The notes: generated by a model from the sequence alone, not told the origin. 38,164 nucleotides of DNA from Acidimicrobiales bacterium (GCA_025463335.1 JAOBWJ010000010.1:1-38164), one strand, 5' to 3'; shown: positions 18,727 to 29,717, numbered from the stretch's first letter. Program-made: numbers and translations.

Positions 18727-19751
18727 CAGAACACCACCTTCAGGACGGCCGTGACCATGATGTTCGCCAGCGAGATCGGGATCAGGTATTTCCAGGCCAG
18801 CGTCTGCAGCTGGTCCTCACGGAACCGGGGATAGGTGAACCGGAACCAGAAGATGAGGAAGGCGACCAACATCATCTTGGTCAGGACCACGATCGGCCCG
18901 ATGACGTTCATGTAGTTGGCGTTCAGGTCGAGGCCCGGGAGCCACCACCCGCCGAGGAACAGCGTGGCGGCGAGCGCTGCGAAGGCGCCGGCCGAGGCGA
19001 ACTCGCCGATGAAGAACAGGAGGAACCGCATGCCGGAGTACTCGGTCATGTAGCCCGAGACCAGCTCGGACTCGGCGACCGGCATGTCGAACGGGGCCTG
19101 GCTGAGCTCGGCCTGGGCGGCCATCAGGAACAAGCCGAACGCCACGAACTGGGTGAGGATGAAGGGGTTGCCCAGGGCGCCGAACCCGAAGATCGACCCG
19201 TTGGCCTGCGAGTTCACGATCTGGATGAGGTTGAGGCTGCCGGCCTGGATGACCACGCCGACGACCGCGAGCACCATCGGCAACTCGTAGGCGATGAGCT
19301 GGCCGGCGGCGCGGAGGCCACCCATCAGCGAGTACTTGTTGGCCGACGCCCACCCGGCCACGAGGATGCCGATCACCGACAGGGACGACACGGCCAGGGC
19401 GTAGAAGATCCCGGTGTCGAGGTTGGCGAACCAGGCGTCGGGCCCGAACGGGATGACGACGTAGACGAGCAGCACCGAGCCGACGACGATGTAGGGCGCC
19501 AGGGCGAACAGGGTCCGGTCGGCGCGCTCCGGGAAGATGTCCTCCTTCTGGAGGGACTTGCCGACCTCGGCCAGCAGCTGCAGCGAGCCGTAGGGACCGG
19601 CCTCCATGGGGCCGAGCCGACTCTGCATGAAGCTCATCATCTTGAACAGGAAGACGTAGACGAACGTGCCGGCCGGCAGGAGCACGGCGGCAAGGACGAG
19701 GACGACCCGGATGATTGTCGATTCCCAATAGGGCAGGGCAGCGAGGATCAT
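18726..19751 (-). CDS. nuoH: Complex I membrane subunit H, copy A, lacking two conserved glutamates
   Basis: The 341-residue subunit forms the floor of the quinone chamber and the start of the hydrophilic axis. It keeps LAGWAS-type loop residues (VAGWASANKYSLMGGLRAAG), the YE of helix 5 (QLIAYELP), and AELSQAPFDM. The Trp-x-Glu-Arg segment normally found before Q-x-R-x-GP is replaced by FLFK, so L35 stands for the conserved Glu. PEAESEL reads PVAESEL, so V225 stands for another. GPNRVGP reads GPMEAGP. Copy B NuoH has all of these. GAGGG lies about 9 nt before the ATG at 19751. The gene follows a 196-bp spacer after nuoD. Confidence 0.95.
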   Translation of the reverse strand: MILAALPYWESTIIRVVLVLAAVLLPAGTFVYVFLFKMMSFMQSRLGPMEAGPYGSLQLLAEVGKSLQKEDIFPERADRTLFALAPYIVVGSVLLVYVVIPFGPDAWFANLDTGIFYALAVSSLSVIGILVAGWASANKYSLMGGLRAAGQLIAYELPMVLAVVGVVIQAGSLNLIQIVNSQANGSIFGFGALGNPFILTQFVAFGLFLMAAQAELSQAPFDMPVAESELVSGYMTEYSGMRFLLFFIGEFASAGAFAALAATLFLGGWWLPGLDLNANYMNVIGPIVVLTKMMLVAFLIFWFRFTYPRFREDQLQTLAWKYLIPISLANIMVTAVLKVVF

Positions 19752-19947
19752 CGGCTGTTCCCTCGTGTGCTCGTGCCCGGCTTGGCGGGTCCTGTCCCTC
19801 CGAGGACTCCTCCCACCTCGGCTGGCGCCTCGGCGGGCCCCTCCTCCACGGGCCACCCACCAAGCCTCGTCGCGCGACGGCGCGCGACCTCCGAGAGGGA
19901 GAGGGGGGAGAACGACAGCGGTGCGCCTCCGGCGCGCATCATCTCTC
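19752..19947. other. 196-bp noncoding spacer at the position of the missing nuoE-F-G
   Basis: This is by far the largest gap in operon A. Most other junctions overlap or are a few bases apart. It has no ORF with coding character. It holds a perfect 8-bp hairpin (19869-19888), a 5-bp hairpin just past the nuoD stop (19921-19937), and purine/pyrimidine-biased runs. It may be a deletion scar, an mRNA-processing site or an internal promoter region. I could not find a remnant of NuoE, NuoF or NuoG in it. Confidence 0.6.
19869..19888 (-). terminator. Perfect 8-bp hairpin between nuoD-A and nuoH-A
   Basis: GTCGCGCG (19869-19876), loop ACGG, CGCGCGAC (19881-19888) form a very stable stem in either strand. 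There is no T-tract. Within an operon it may act as an attenuating or mRNA-stabilising structure rather than a full stop. Confidence 0.45.
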
Positions 19948-21120
19948 TCACCGGTCGATGTCTCCCAGGATGAAGTAGAGGCTGGCCAGGATGGCGATGA
20001 CGTCGGGGACGTAGACGCCCTTCATGACCCAGGGCACGACGCTGATGTTGTTGAACGACGCCGAGCGGATCTTGCAGCGGAACGGCCCGAGATCGCCCTT
20101 GCTGACGATGTAGTAGCCCATCTCGCCGAGCGGGTTCTCCGTGGAGACCCAGGCCTCGCCGGCCGGCACCTTGATGATGCGGGGGACCTTGGCCATGATC
20201 GGCCCGGCCGGGATGCCGTCGCACAGCTGCTCGACGATCTTGGCCGACTCCCGCACCTCCTGGAGGCGGACCCAGCACCGGGCGAAGGCGTCGCCGTCGG
20301 GGTGGGTGATGACGTTGAAGTCGGCGTGCTTCCACGCCAGCGGGTAGTCGCGGTCGCGGCGGAGGTCCCAGTCGACGCCCGAGGCCCGGAGGTTGGCGCC
20401 CGACAGGCCGTAGCTGAGGGCGATGTCCTTGGGGATGATGCCCACGCCGCGGAGCCGGGCCTGGAAGATCTCGTTCCCCATGAGGAGGTCTTCGATCTGG
20501 TCGCAGAACCCCTTCACCCGGACCATGACCGCCTTGCACTCCTCGACCCAGCCCTTGGGCAGGTCGTCCTTCAGGCCACCGATGCGGTCGAAGTTGGGGT
20601 GGAAGCGGCCGCCGGTGACCGACTCCATGAGGTTGAGCACGTGCTCGCGGTCGCGGAAGGCGTAGAAGACCGGCGTGATGGCGCCGATCTGGGCACCCAG
20701 GTCGCCGAGGAAGAGCGTGATGTTGGCCTGGCGGGCCAGCTCGAAGAAGATCGTGCGGATCCACTGGGCGCGGGGCGGGGCCTCGATGCCCATGAGCTGC
20801 TCGGCCCCGAGGATGAACGGCACCTCGTTGGCGAAGTGGCCGAGCCAGTCGATGCGGTTCACCAGCGTGGTGACCTGCGGGTAGGTCCGGACCTCGGTGA
20901 GCTTCTCGTAGCCCCGGTGCATGTAGCCGGGGATGGGCTGGGCGTCGATGACCTGCTCGCCGTCGAGCTTGACCACGATGCGCAACGTGCCGTGGGTGGC
21001 CGGGTGCTGCGGGCCGATGTTGAGGGTCATGCCCTCGGTCTCGAGCTCGACGTTGACCCGCGCCTCGGCGGCGATGGCCCCGATGTAGGCCCGCTGCTGG
21101 CGCTCGGTGATCGCCGTCAT
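19948..21120 (-). CDS. nuoD: Complex I 49-kDa-type subunit D, copy A, with altered quinone site
   Basis: The 390-residue subunit forms the quinone-reduction site with NuoB and NuoH. H43 of GPQHPATHG (T. thermophilus His38) is kept. The Tyr that with His holds the quinone headgroup (His38/Tyr87 pair) is W92 in NRIDWLGHF. The Asp that partners the His (Asp139) is Q144 in LGAQIGAITP. The usual SLDPVMGEVDR end reads SLYFILGDIDR (Y382, F383). R69 in GYMHRGYEK aligns with NDUFS2 Arg85. The ATG at 21120 overlaps the nuoC stop by 4 nt. The rest of the fold is collinear with normal NuoD, so this is a specialised rather than a decayed protein. Confidence 0.95.
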   Translation of the reverse strand: MTAITERQQRAYIGAIAAEARVNVELETEGMTLNIGPQHPATHGTLRIVVKLDGEQVIDAQPIPGYMHRGYEKLTEVRTYPQVTTLVNRIDWLGHFANEVPFILGAEQLMGIEAPPRAQWIRTIFFELARQANITLFLGDLGAQIGAITPVFYAFRDREHVLNLMESVTGGRFHPNFDRIGGLKDDLPKGWVEECKAVMVRVKGFCDQIEDLLMGNEIFQARLRGVGIIPKDIALSYGLSGANLRASGVDWDLRRDRDYPLAWKHADFNVITHPDGDAFARCWVRLQEVRESAKIVEQLCDGIPAGPIMAKVPRIIKVPAGEAWVSTENPLGEMGYYIVSKGDLGPFRCKIRSASFNNISVVPWVMKGVYVPDVIAILASLYFILGDIDR

Positions 21121-22103
21121 TCCGCTACCTCTGCTTCTGCGTCCGCTTCCTCGGGGTCCTCGCCGGGCATGGGCTCGACGTCGACCAGGCCGGGCCACGG
21201 CTTCACCATGCGGGCGAGGAGCGGGAAGTCCTTGCGCCCGGGGTGGCCTTCGAAGCCACCCGGGAGGTACAGGTTCACCATGTGGGGGTGGCCGGCGAAG
21301 TCCACGCCATACATCTCCCGCGCTTCGCGTTCGTGCCAGTTGGCGCCGGCGAACACGTCGGACCACGTTGGCGCGACCAGGTCGTCGCCGACGTCGGTCT
21401 TCAGGTTGATGCCGAGGGATGTGCCCGGCATCTCGAGGCGGGCGAACAGCTGGAAGCGGGTCTCACCGCCGGCCACACCGGTCTCGAACGGGCCCGAGAG
21501 GTTGATCTCGACGGGCGCCGAGTCGTCCTCGCTCTTGCCGAACGGCGAGGGCATCCAGTCGATGACGCTCAGGAAGCAGAAGTAGGTGAAGCCGAGCTCG
21601 TCGCGCAGCACCTTGGCAACGTCGGCCCAGGCCTCGAGCCGGACGCGCACCCAGAGGTCGACGCCGGGCACGAGCTCGCTCTGGACCACGGCATCGCCCA
21701 GCTTGGCGGCGAGCTTCTCGAGGAGCGGCGAGCGGCGCTCGTCGAACGGCGGTGGGGTGGGCTCGGAGGCCTCGGCGACCGGCACCTCGACGGCGTCAGC
21801 CGCGTCGGTGGCCGGCGGCTGCTCGGGCGCGGCGGCGTCGTCGGTCGGGGGCGTGGACGGGGCCTCGTCCTTGGGCTCGGCCGTGCCGGCACCCTCGGGC
21901 GTGCCCGGGTCGATGTCCTGCTGGGGGGCGGACGAGTCGACACCCGTCCCCTCGGTGTCGCTGGTGAGCTCGTCGCGCGCGTCGTCGGCAGCAGCCGGAG
22001 GCTGCGGCACCTCGGCACCGACCGGATCGCTCTCGATGGGCGCGACGTCGCCCGGCGGCGGCCCTTCCGGCCGCACGTCGTCAGGAGACGACAATGGGCT
22101 CAC
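21117..22103 (-). CDS. nuoC: Complex I subunit C, copy A, with long acidic N-terminal extension
   Basis: The product has 328 residues. Residues 125-310 are the 30-kDa domain, with its signature in [20 protein letters not shown], then [15 protein letters not shown]. The first 120 residues are Pro/Ala/Asp/Glu-rich and probably unfolded, and copy B NuoC has only a short version. The start is uncertain. GTG at 22103 overlaps nuoB by 23 nt with GGAGG touching it. An in-frame TTG at 22094 has better spacing from that GGAGG. Either choice keeps the extension. A short acidic tail follows the domain. Confidence 0.9.
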   Translation of the reverse strand: MSPLSSPDDVRPEGPPPGDVAPIESDPVGAEVPQPPAAADDARDELTSDTEGTGVDSSAPQQDIDPGTPEGAGTAEPKDEAPSTPPTDDAAAPEQPPATDAADAVEVPVAEASEPTPPPFDERRSPLLEKLAAKLGDAVVQSELVPGVDLWVRVRLEAWADVAKVLRDELGFTYFCFLSVIDWMPSPFGKSEDDSAPVEINLSGPFETGVAGGETRFQLFARLEMPGTSLGINLKTDVGDDLVAPTWSDVFAGANWHEREAREMYGVDFAGHPHMVNLYLPGGFEGHPGRKDFPLLARMVKPWPGLVDVEPMPGEDPEEADAEAEVAE

Positions 22104-22581
22104 CCCTCCAACGCTCGGCCATGTCCTCGTGGCGGATCTTGTCCTGGAGGAGGACGATGCCCTCGAGCAGAGCCTCGGGACGGGGCGGGCAGCCGGGGAC
22201 GTACACGTCGACCGGGATGATCTGGTCGACGCCCTTGGTGACGGAGTACGAGTCCCAGTACGGGCCGCCGCAGTTGGCGCAGGAACCCATGGAGATCACG
22301 TACTTGGGCTCGGGCATCTGCTCGTAGAGACGACGCAGGGCCGGGGCCATCTTGTCGGTGACGGTGCCCGACACGACGAGCATGTCGGACTGGCGAGGAC
22401 TGGCCGGCAGCGGGATGACGCCGAGGCGCATCACGTCGTATCGGGGCGACGCGAACGCGGCACCCATCTCGATGGCGCAGCACGCCAGACCCCACTGGTA
22501 CACCCAGAGGCTGTACTTCCGGCTCATGTTGAGGAGCTCGGTGAGGGGCTTCGGCAGCTTCCCTCGTTCGACTAGACCCAC
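22081..22581 (-). CDS. nuoB: Complex I [4Fe-4S] N2 subunit B, copy A
   Basis: The 166-residue subunit carries cluster N2, the last Fe-S centre before quinone. Ligands C34 and C35 (GLACCAIEM), C101 (MGSCANCGG) and C131 (PGCPPRPE) are present. C104 is an extra Cys three residues after a ligand, where other NuoB proteins have Ser or Thr. [18 protein letters not shown] resembles the chloroplast NdhK form more than the RFGAEVxRASPRQ of 14-subunit enzymes. The start is GTG at 22581, overlapping nuoA by 10 nt, because [12 protein letters not shown] is the expected N-terminus. Confidence 0.94.
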   Translation of the reverse strand: MGLVERGKLPKPLTELLNMSRKYSLWVYQWGLACCAIEMGAAFASPRYDVMRLGVIPLPASPRQSDMLVVSGTVTDKMAPALRRLYEQMPEPKYVISMGSCANCGGPYWDSYSVTKGVDQIIPVDVYVPGCPPRPEALLEGIVLLQDKIRHEDMAERWRGEPIVVS

Positions 22582-22937
22582 CGGAGCACGCCCTTTCGCC
22601 AGGCGTACACCAGGCCCAGCACGAGGATGAAGACGAAGATGCCCATCTCGACCAGCCCGAAGTAGCTGTAGGTCTCGAGCCCGACGGCCCATGGGAAGAT
22701 GAAGACGGCCTCGACGTCGAAGAGCACGAACAGCAGGGCGAAGATGTAGTAGCGGACCTGGCTCTGCGAGAAGCCGGAGCCGACGGGATCGACACCGCTC
22801 TCGTAGGTGGTCAACTTGTCCGGGTTGGGACGGGACGGGCGGATGAGTCTCCCGAGGCCGAGAACTCCGGCAATCAGGAGTCCGGCTGTCCCGCCGAAGA
22901 CGGCGACCGTGAGGTACGCCTGAAGGAAGTCGGACAC
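22572..22937 (-). CDS. nuoA: Complex I subunit A, copy A
   Basis: A 121-residue three-helix subunit. The conserved loop between helices 1 and 2 is visible in [15 protein letters not shown], followed by [31 protein letters not shown] with the Asp/Glu pair in helix 2. The GTG start at 22937 is the first codon of operon A and has no Shine-Dalgarno. A TANNNT box ends 8 nt before it, so the message is probably leaderless. Confidence 0.95.
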   Translation of the reverse strand: MSDFLQAYLTVAVFGGTAGLLIAGVLGLGRLIRPSRPNPDKLTTYESGVDPVGSGFSQSQVRYYIFALLFVLFDVEAVFIFPWAVGLETYSYFGLVEMGIFVFILVLGLVYAWRKGVLRWV

Positions 22938-22945
22938 GGGTTTCG

Positions 22946-22975
22946 AGCCTAGTGATCGATTTCACAGGGGACCAA
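22946..22975 (-). promoter_or_regulatory. Candidate promoter of the 11-subunit nuo operon
   Basis: On the minus strand a -35-like TTGGTC (22975-22970) is followed after 18 nt by TAGGCT (22951-22946). The nuoA GTG begins 8 nt downstream of that. This fits a leaderless operon start. It is the only promoter-like pair I found between the lipoprotein gene and nuoA. The call is by eye. Confidence 0.5.
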
Positions 22976-22986
22976 AGCGTGGTCCC
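22968..22986. promoter_or_regulatory. Perfect palindrome overlapping the nuoA-A -35 box (operator or terminator)
   Basis: GGGACCA (22968-22974), five bases, TGGTCCC (22980-22986). The arms pair perfectly, with the left arm covering most of the -35-like hexamer. It may be a repressor operator for operon A or the terminator hairpin for the upstream operon and lipoprotein gene. No T-run follows it. Confidence 0.45.
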
Positions 22987-23052
22987 GACGGCGACCCGGG
23001 CAGGGCCGCGCGGGCACCCTAGTCCTTGTGGCCGTTGGACCCAGCCCTTGAC

Positions 23053-23739
23053 CTACACCTTCTGGCGGGCCGCGAGGAGGTCGGTGAGGTGGCCCAGTTG
23101 GTCCTGCCCGATCGGCTCGCCCAGGGAGAAGCCGAACAGGAGCGAGATCGCCTGGTCGGTCGTGACCAGCGCCAGGTCGACCTGGCCGTCGAAGGTCACC
23201 GGGTCGGACCTGAACGTGAACGGCACCGTGATCTGGACGCTGTGGTCGGCGGCCTTGACCGGGGCGCGGGCGACCTGGGCCGCGCCCGACTCGTAGGTCA
23301 CGTCCTCGGCCGTCGCCTTCATCTGGTCCTCGAACACCTTGGTGATGCACTCGGCGAACTTCTTGGTGGCCACGATCCGGAACAGCTCGTCGGCCTTGTC
23401 CTTCGACACCAGCACGGCGCTCGACACGACCACCTGCTGCTGATCGACCTCGCTGACCGAGCGCTCGAAGGTACGGGTGTTGGATTCCGCCAGGCTGTCG
23501 TCGGCGGGCGACGACTCGGCCCCGAGGCACTTCAGGAGCTCCTTGTCCTGGCTCCCGGCGTCGCTCGGCTTCTCGTCCGCCGTCTTCGTCCACCCGGAGC
23601 CGAGGTCGGCGGCGGTGAGCTGCGCCTTGGTAGCCACCTTTCTGGCGTCGGCAACGCTCAACGACGAGCCGCCGCTGCTGCAGGCGGCGAGCACGACGGC
23701 GACGGCGAGCACGAAGCAGGGGGCCGCGAACCGGCGCAT
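23053..23739 (-). CDS. Putative lipoprotein of unknown function, between the two nuo operons
   Basis: The 228-residue product starts with a lipoprotein signal (FVLAVAVVLAAC, lipobox LAAC, lipidated C20), then a Ser/Gly spacer. The mature part has no domain I recognise. It resembles small secreted actinobacterial proteins with DARKVATKAQLTAADLGSGW near the N-terminus, two later cysteines (one in LLKCLGAE, one in AECITKV), and a mixed beta pattern to the end. The ATG at 23739 lies 16 nt after the nuoN-B stop, so it is probably cotranscribed with the 14-subunit operon. A role in complex I is not shown. Confidence 0.8.
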   Translation of the reverse strand: MRRFAAPCFVLAVAVVLAACSSGGSSLSVADARKVATKAQLTAADLGSGWTKTADEKPSDAGSQDKELLKCLGAESSPADDSLAESNTRTFERSVSEVDQQQVVVSSAVLVSKDKADELFRIVATKKFAECITKVFEDQMKATAEDVTYESGAAQVARAPVKAADHSVQITVPFTFRSDPVTFDGQVDLALVTTDQAISLLFGFSLGEPIGQDQLGHLTDLLAARQKV

Positions 23740-23755
23740 CGTCGGCACGGAACGG

Positions 23756-25282
23756 TCAGCGCCCGGAGGCGAGCACCACCGGGATGGCTCGGTCGGCCCA
23801 GTGCACGACCTGCTGCGGGAGGATGCCCACCACCACGGTGAAGGCCACGGCCAGACCCAGGGCCACACCGGCGCCCAGCGGCACCCGCACCCGAGGACCG
23901 GGTTCAGCCCCCTCCTCGTCGGTCATGTACATGGCCACGACGATGCGCAGGTAGAGGAACGCCGAGACGACCGACGACAGCATGGCGATCAGGGCCAGGG
24001 CGTAGCTGTGGGCGTCGACGGCGGCACCGATCACGTAGAACTTGGCGAGGAAGCCGCTGGTGAGCGGGACGCCGGCCTGGGCGAGCAGGAACACGGTGAA
24101 CGTGAGGGCGAGCCCCGGGCGCCGCCGCGACAGCCCGCGATAGGCCTCGAGGCCGTGGTGCTCGTCGCCCTTGCCGGACACCAGCGTGGCCACGCCGAAG
24201 GTGCCCACGATCATGAACGTGTACGACAGCACGTAGAACAACGCGGCGGAGACGCCCTGAGCAGTGGCGGCCTGTACACCGACGAGGATGAAGCCGGCGT
24301 GGCTGATCGAGCTGTAGGCCATCATCCGCTTCACGTCGGTCTGCACGATGGCGAGGACCGAGCCGACCACGAGGGTGAGCACGGCGATGCCCCAGATCAA
24401 GGGCTGCCAGTCGAGCCGGTACTCGGCGAAGGTCGACACGAAGACCCGGAGCAAGGCGGCGAACGCCGCGGCCTTGGACGCCGAGGCCATGAAGGCGGTC
24501 ACGGGGGTGGGGGCGCCCTGGTAGACGTCGGGCGTCCACACGTGGAAGGGCACCGCCGACGCCTTGAAGCCGAAGCCCACCAACAGCAGGGCGAAGCCAC
24601 CCAACAGCAGGCCGGTGTGCTCGAGCGTGTTGGCGTTCAGGAACCCTGCGATGTCACCGAGGTTGGTCGAGCCGGTGGCCCCGTAGATGAAGGCGATGCC
24701 GTAGAGGAGGAACGCGGAGGAGAACGCGCCGAGCACGAAGTACTTCATGGCCGACTCGCGCGACTCGGCCCGGCGGCGGTTGAAGCCGGCCATCACGTAC
24801 AGGGCGATGGAAAGCGTCTCCAGACCGAGGAACACCACGATGAGGTCGTTGGCCATGGCCATCACGATCCCGCCGGCGCCCGACAGCAGCATGAGCACGT
24901 AGAGCTCGGGACCGTCGAGGTTCTCCCGACGCAGGTAGTCGTCGGCCAGCAGGGCGGACAGGGCGATGCCGAGGCTGATGACGACGATGAAGAAGACGCT
25001 GAAGCCGTCGACGGTCAGGGCGCCCGCGGCCGTCGTGAACGCACCCCGTTCGGCATCGGTCACCCGGGCCCACAGCACACCAGCGGTGCCGATGGCGAAG
25101 GCCGAGGCCAGCACCGTGATCACCGCGTAGGTGCCGCGTGCCGGACGGCTGGTGGTGAGCGATGAGATGAGCAGGAGCAGGAGGGCGGCGCCGCAGAGGA
25201 TCAACAGCGGCGCGGTCGCCGCCCAGTCCAGCTTGGGCGTCGCCACCTTCTCGACCTGGGCGAACAGCAGTGCGGCGGTCAC
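23756..25282 (-). CDS. nuoN: Complex I antiporter-like subunit N, copy B
   Basis: A 508-residue proton-channel subunit. Channel Glu is in VVFLGLETLSIALYVMAGFN, and Lys residues are in FKASAVPFHVWTPDVYQGAP and MASASKAAAFAALL. The late Lys is in TSGFLAKFYVIGAA. The GTG start at 25282 overlaps the nuoM-B stop by 4 nt (GTGA). It differs clearly from copy A N, so the two operons are not a recent duplication. The C-terminus is complete. Confidence 0.95.
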   Translation of the reverse strand: MTAALLFAQVEKVATPKLDWAATAPLLILCGAALLLLLISSLTTSRPARGTYAVITVLASAFAIGTAGVLWARVTDAERGAFTTAAGALTVDGFSVFFIVVISLGIALSALLADDYLRRENLDGPELYVLMLLSGAGGIVMAMANDLIVVFLGLETLSIALYVMAGFNRRRAESRESAMKYFVLGAFSSAFLLYGIAFIYGATGSTNLGDIAGFLNANTLEHTGLLLGGFALLLVGFGFKASAVPFHVWTPDVYQGAPTPVTAFMASASKAAAFAALLRVFVSTFAEYRLDWQPLIWGIAVLTLVVGSVLAIVQTDVKRMMAYSSISHAGFILVGVQAATAQGVSAALFYVLSYTFMIVGTFGVATLVSGKGDEHHGLEAYRGLSRRRPGLALTFTVFLLAQAGVPLTSGFLAKFYVIGAAVDAHSYALALIAMLSSVVSAFLYLRIVVAMYMTDEEGAEPGPRVRVPLGAGVALGLAVAFTVVVGILPQQVVHWADRAIPVVLASGR

Positions 25283-26885
25283 TTGTGACCCTCCTGGGTG
25301 GTGGCCTCACCCTGCACGGCGGCGCCCTTGGTGGCGACCTCGGGCTGGCGGTAGGTGGTGCGGTCCTCGATGTGGGCGATCAGCCGGTTCACCGAGGGCT
25401 CGATGCGCTCGAGCATGGGCTTCGGGTAGACGCCGACGAAGAGAATGGCGGCCAGCAGCGGCGCCATCACCAGCCCGTCGACCCAGTTCATGTCGGGCGT
25501 GGCCGCGTTGGCCTCGTCGGGCTCGCCGTGGAACACCCGCTGGTAGGCCCACAGCAGGTAGAGGGCGGCGAGGATCACGCCGGAAGCGGCCACGATCGTC
25601 CACCAGCGGCGGGTGATGAAGCTGCCGAGCAGGATGAGGAACTCGCCGGAGAAACCGTTGAGCCCGGGCAGGCCGATCGACGACAGCATCACCACGGTGA
25701 ACACGCCGGCCAGCACCGGCGCCACCTTCTGGAGACCACCGAGCTCGGCGATGAGCCGCGTGTGGCGACGGTCGTAGATCATCCCGACCAGCAGGAACAG
25801 GGCGCCGGTGGAGACACCGTGGTTCACCATCTGCAGCACGCTGCCGGTGAGTCCCTGGGTGGTGAGGGCGAAGGTCCCCAGCACGATGAAGCCCAGGTGG
25901 GCCACCGACGAGTAGGCCACCAGCCGTTTCAGGTCCTTCTGGACGGCAGCCACGATGGCGCCGTAGATGATGCCGATCACGCCGAGCGTGACCAGGCCCG
26001 GCGCCGCCCACACCGCCGCCTCGGGGAAGAGGTACAGGCCGAAGCGCAGGAAGCCGTAGGTGCCGAGCTTCAGCATCACGCCCGCCAGGATCACCGAGCC
26101 GGCCGTGGGCGCCTGCGTGTGGGCGTCGGGCAGCCAGGTGTGGAGCGGAAAGATCGGCACCTTCACCGCGAAGGCCACGGCGAAGGAGACGAACAGCCAC
26201 CGGGCGGTGTTGGTGGCGAAGTCGGCGTGCTCGGCGATCTGCACCAGGTCGAACGTGAGCGCGCCCCCGGGCATCGAGCTCCGGGCGAGGAACGCGGTGG
26301 TGAGGATGCCGACGAGCATGAACGTCGAGCCGAGCATGGTGAAGAGGAAGAACTTCAGCGCCGCGTACACCCGGTCGGCGTAGCCCCAGCCGCCGATGAT
26401 GAAGTACATCGGCACCAGCACGATCTCGAACATGACGAAGAAGAGGAAGAGATCGAGCGAGAGGAACACGCCCATGCACCCGGCCTGCAGCAGCAGCAGC
26501 CACGCCGTGTAGGGCTTGGGGTCGTGGTGGGGCTTCACGCCCCACAGGGCCAGCGGGAAGAGCAGCCCGGTGAGCAGGACGAGGAACAGCGAGATCCCGT
26601 CGACCCCGAGGTGCCAGGAGATGCCGAGGTCCTTGATCCAGTCGTGCTTCGACACGAACTGGAACCCGGCGTCGTGGCTGTCGAACTGGGTGACCAGCCA
26701 CACCGACAGGGCGCCGGTGGCGGCACTGGCCGCCACGCCGACCAGCCGGCTGACCTCCGGTCGGGTGCGAGGGACGACGGCGACCAGCACCGCGCCAATG
26801 GCCGGCAGCAGGATGAGGGCGGTCAGCAGCGGGAACCCGGCGCCGCTCACGGAGTGGACGCCGGTTTGGGCGAGGACGTTCAGCA

Positions 26886-26886
<1 letters not shown>
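25279..26886 (-). CDS. nuoM: Complex I antiporter-like subunit M, copy B
   Basis: From the ATG at 26886, which shares one base with the nuoL stop, the product has 535 residues. The channel Glu is in FFVMFEIVLVPMYFIIGGWG. The Lys residues are in KVPIFPLHTWLPDAHTQAPT and MLKLGTYGFLRF, and the late Glu is in LNGFSGEFLILLG. An extra 25-residue polar tail (YRQPEVATKG and onward) follows the last helix. An upstream in-frame ATG would add nine residues inside nuoL and is unlikely. Confidence 0.94.
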
Positions 26887-28868
<1,982 letters not shown>

Positions 28869-28875
28869 GTTGCTG

Positions 28876-29177
28876 CTACCCCTTCAAGAGGGAGAGGTCG
28901 TCGGCAGTGGTGCCGGGCTTGCGCCGGAGGATGGACACGATGATGCCGAGGCCCACCGTGACCTCAGCGGCCGCCACCACGAGGACGAAGAAGACGACGA
29001 CCTGGCCCCCGATGTCATTGAGGCTGCGGGAGAAGGTCACGAACGTGAGGTTCACGGCGTTGAGCATCAGCTCGACGCACATGAACATCACCAGCGGGTT
29101 GCGACGGATGAGCAGGCCCAGGGCGCCGAGCGAGAACAGGACGGCCGAGAGCACCAGGTACCACCACTCGGGCACGT

Positions 29178-29181
<4 letters not shown>
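28876..29181 (-). CDS. nuoK: Complex I subunit K, copy B
   Basis: A 101-residue three-helix subunit. Conserved Glu residues lie in [19 protein letters not shown] (helix 2) and [19 protein letters not shown] (helix 3). The ATG at 29181 overlaps the nuoJ stop by 4 nt. It has the usual short N-terminus ([20 protein letters not shown]), with none of the start duplication seen in copy A. Confidence 0.95.

Positions 29182-29717
<536 letters not shown>

Noticed and set aside
19752-19947. Hidden small gene between nuoD-A and nuoH-A
   Set aside because: Frames crossing it are Arg/Pro-rich continuations of shadow frames, with no ribosome site or recognisable product.
22968-22986. Classic intrinsic terminator after the lipoprotein gene
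   Set aside because: The stem is perfect but no T-run follows on either strand, and it overlaps promoter-like elements. It is recorded as operator or terminator instead.
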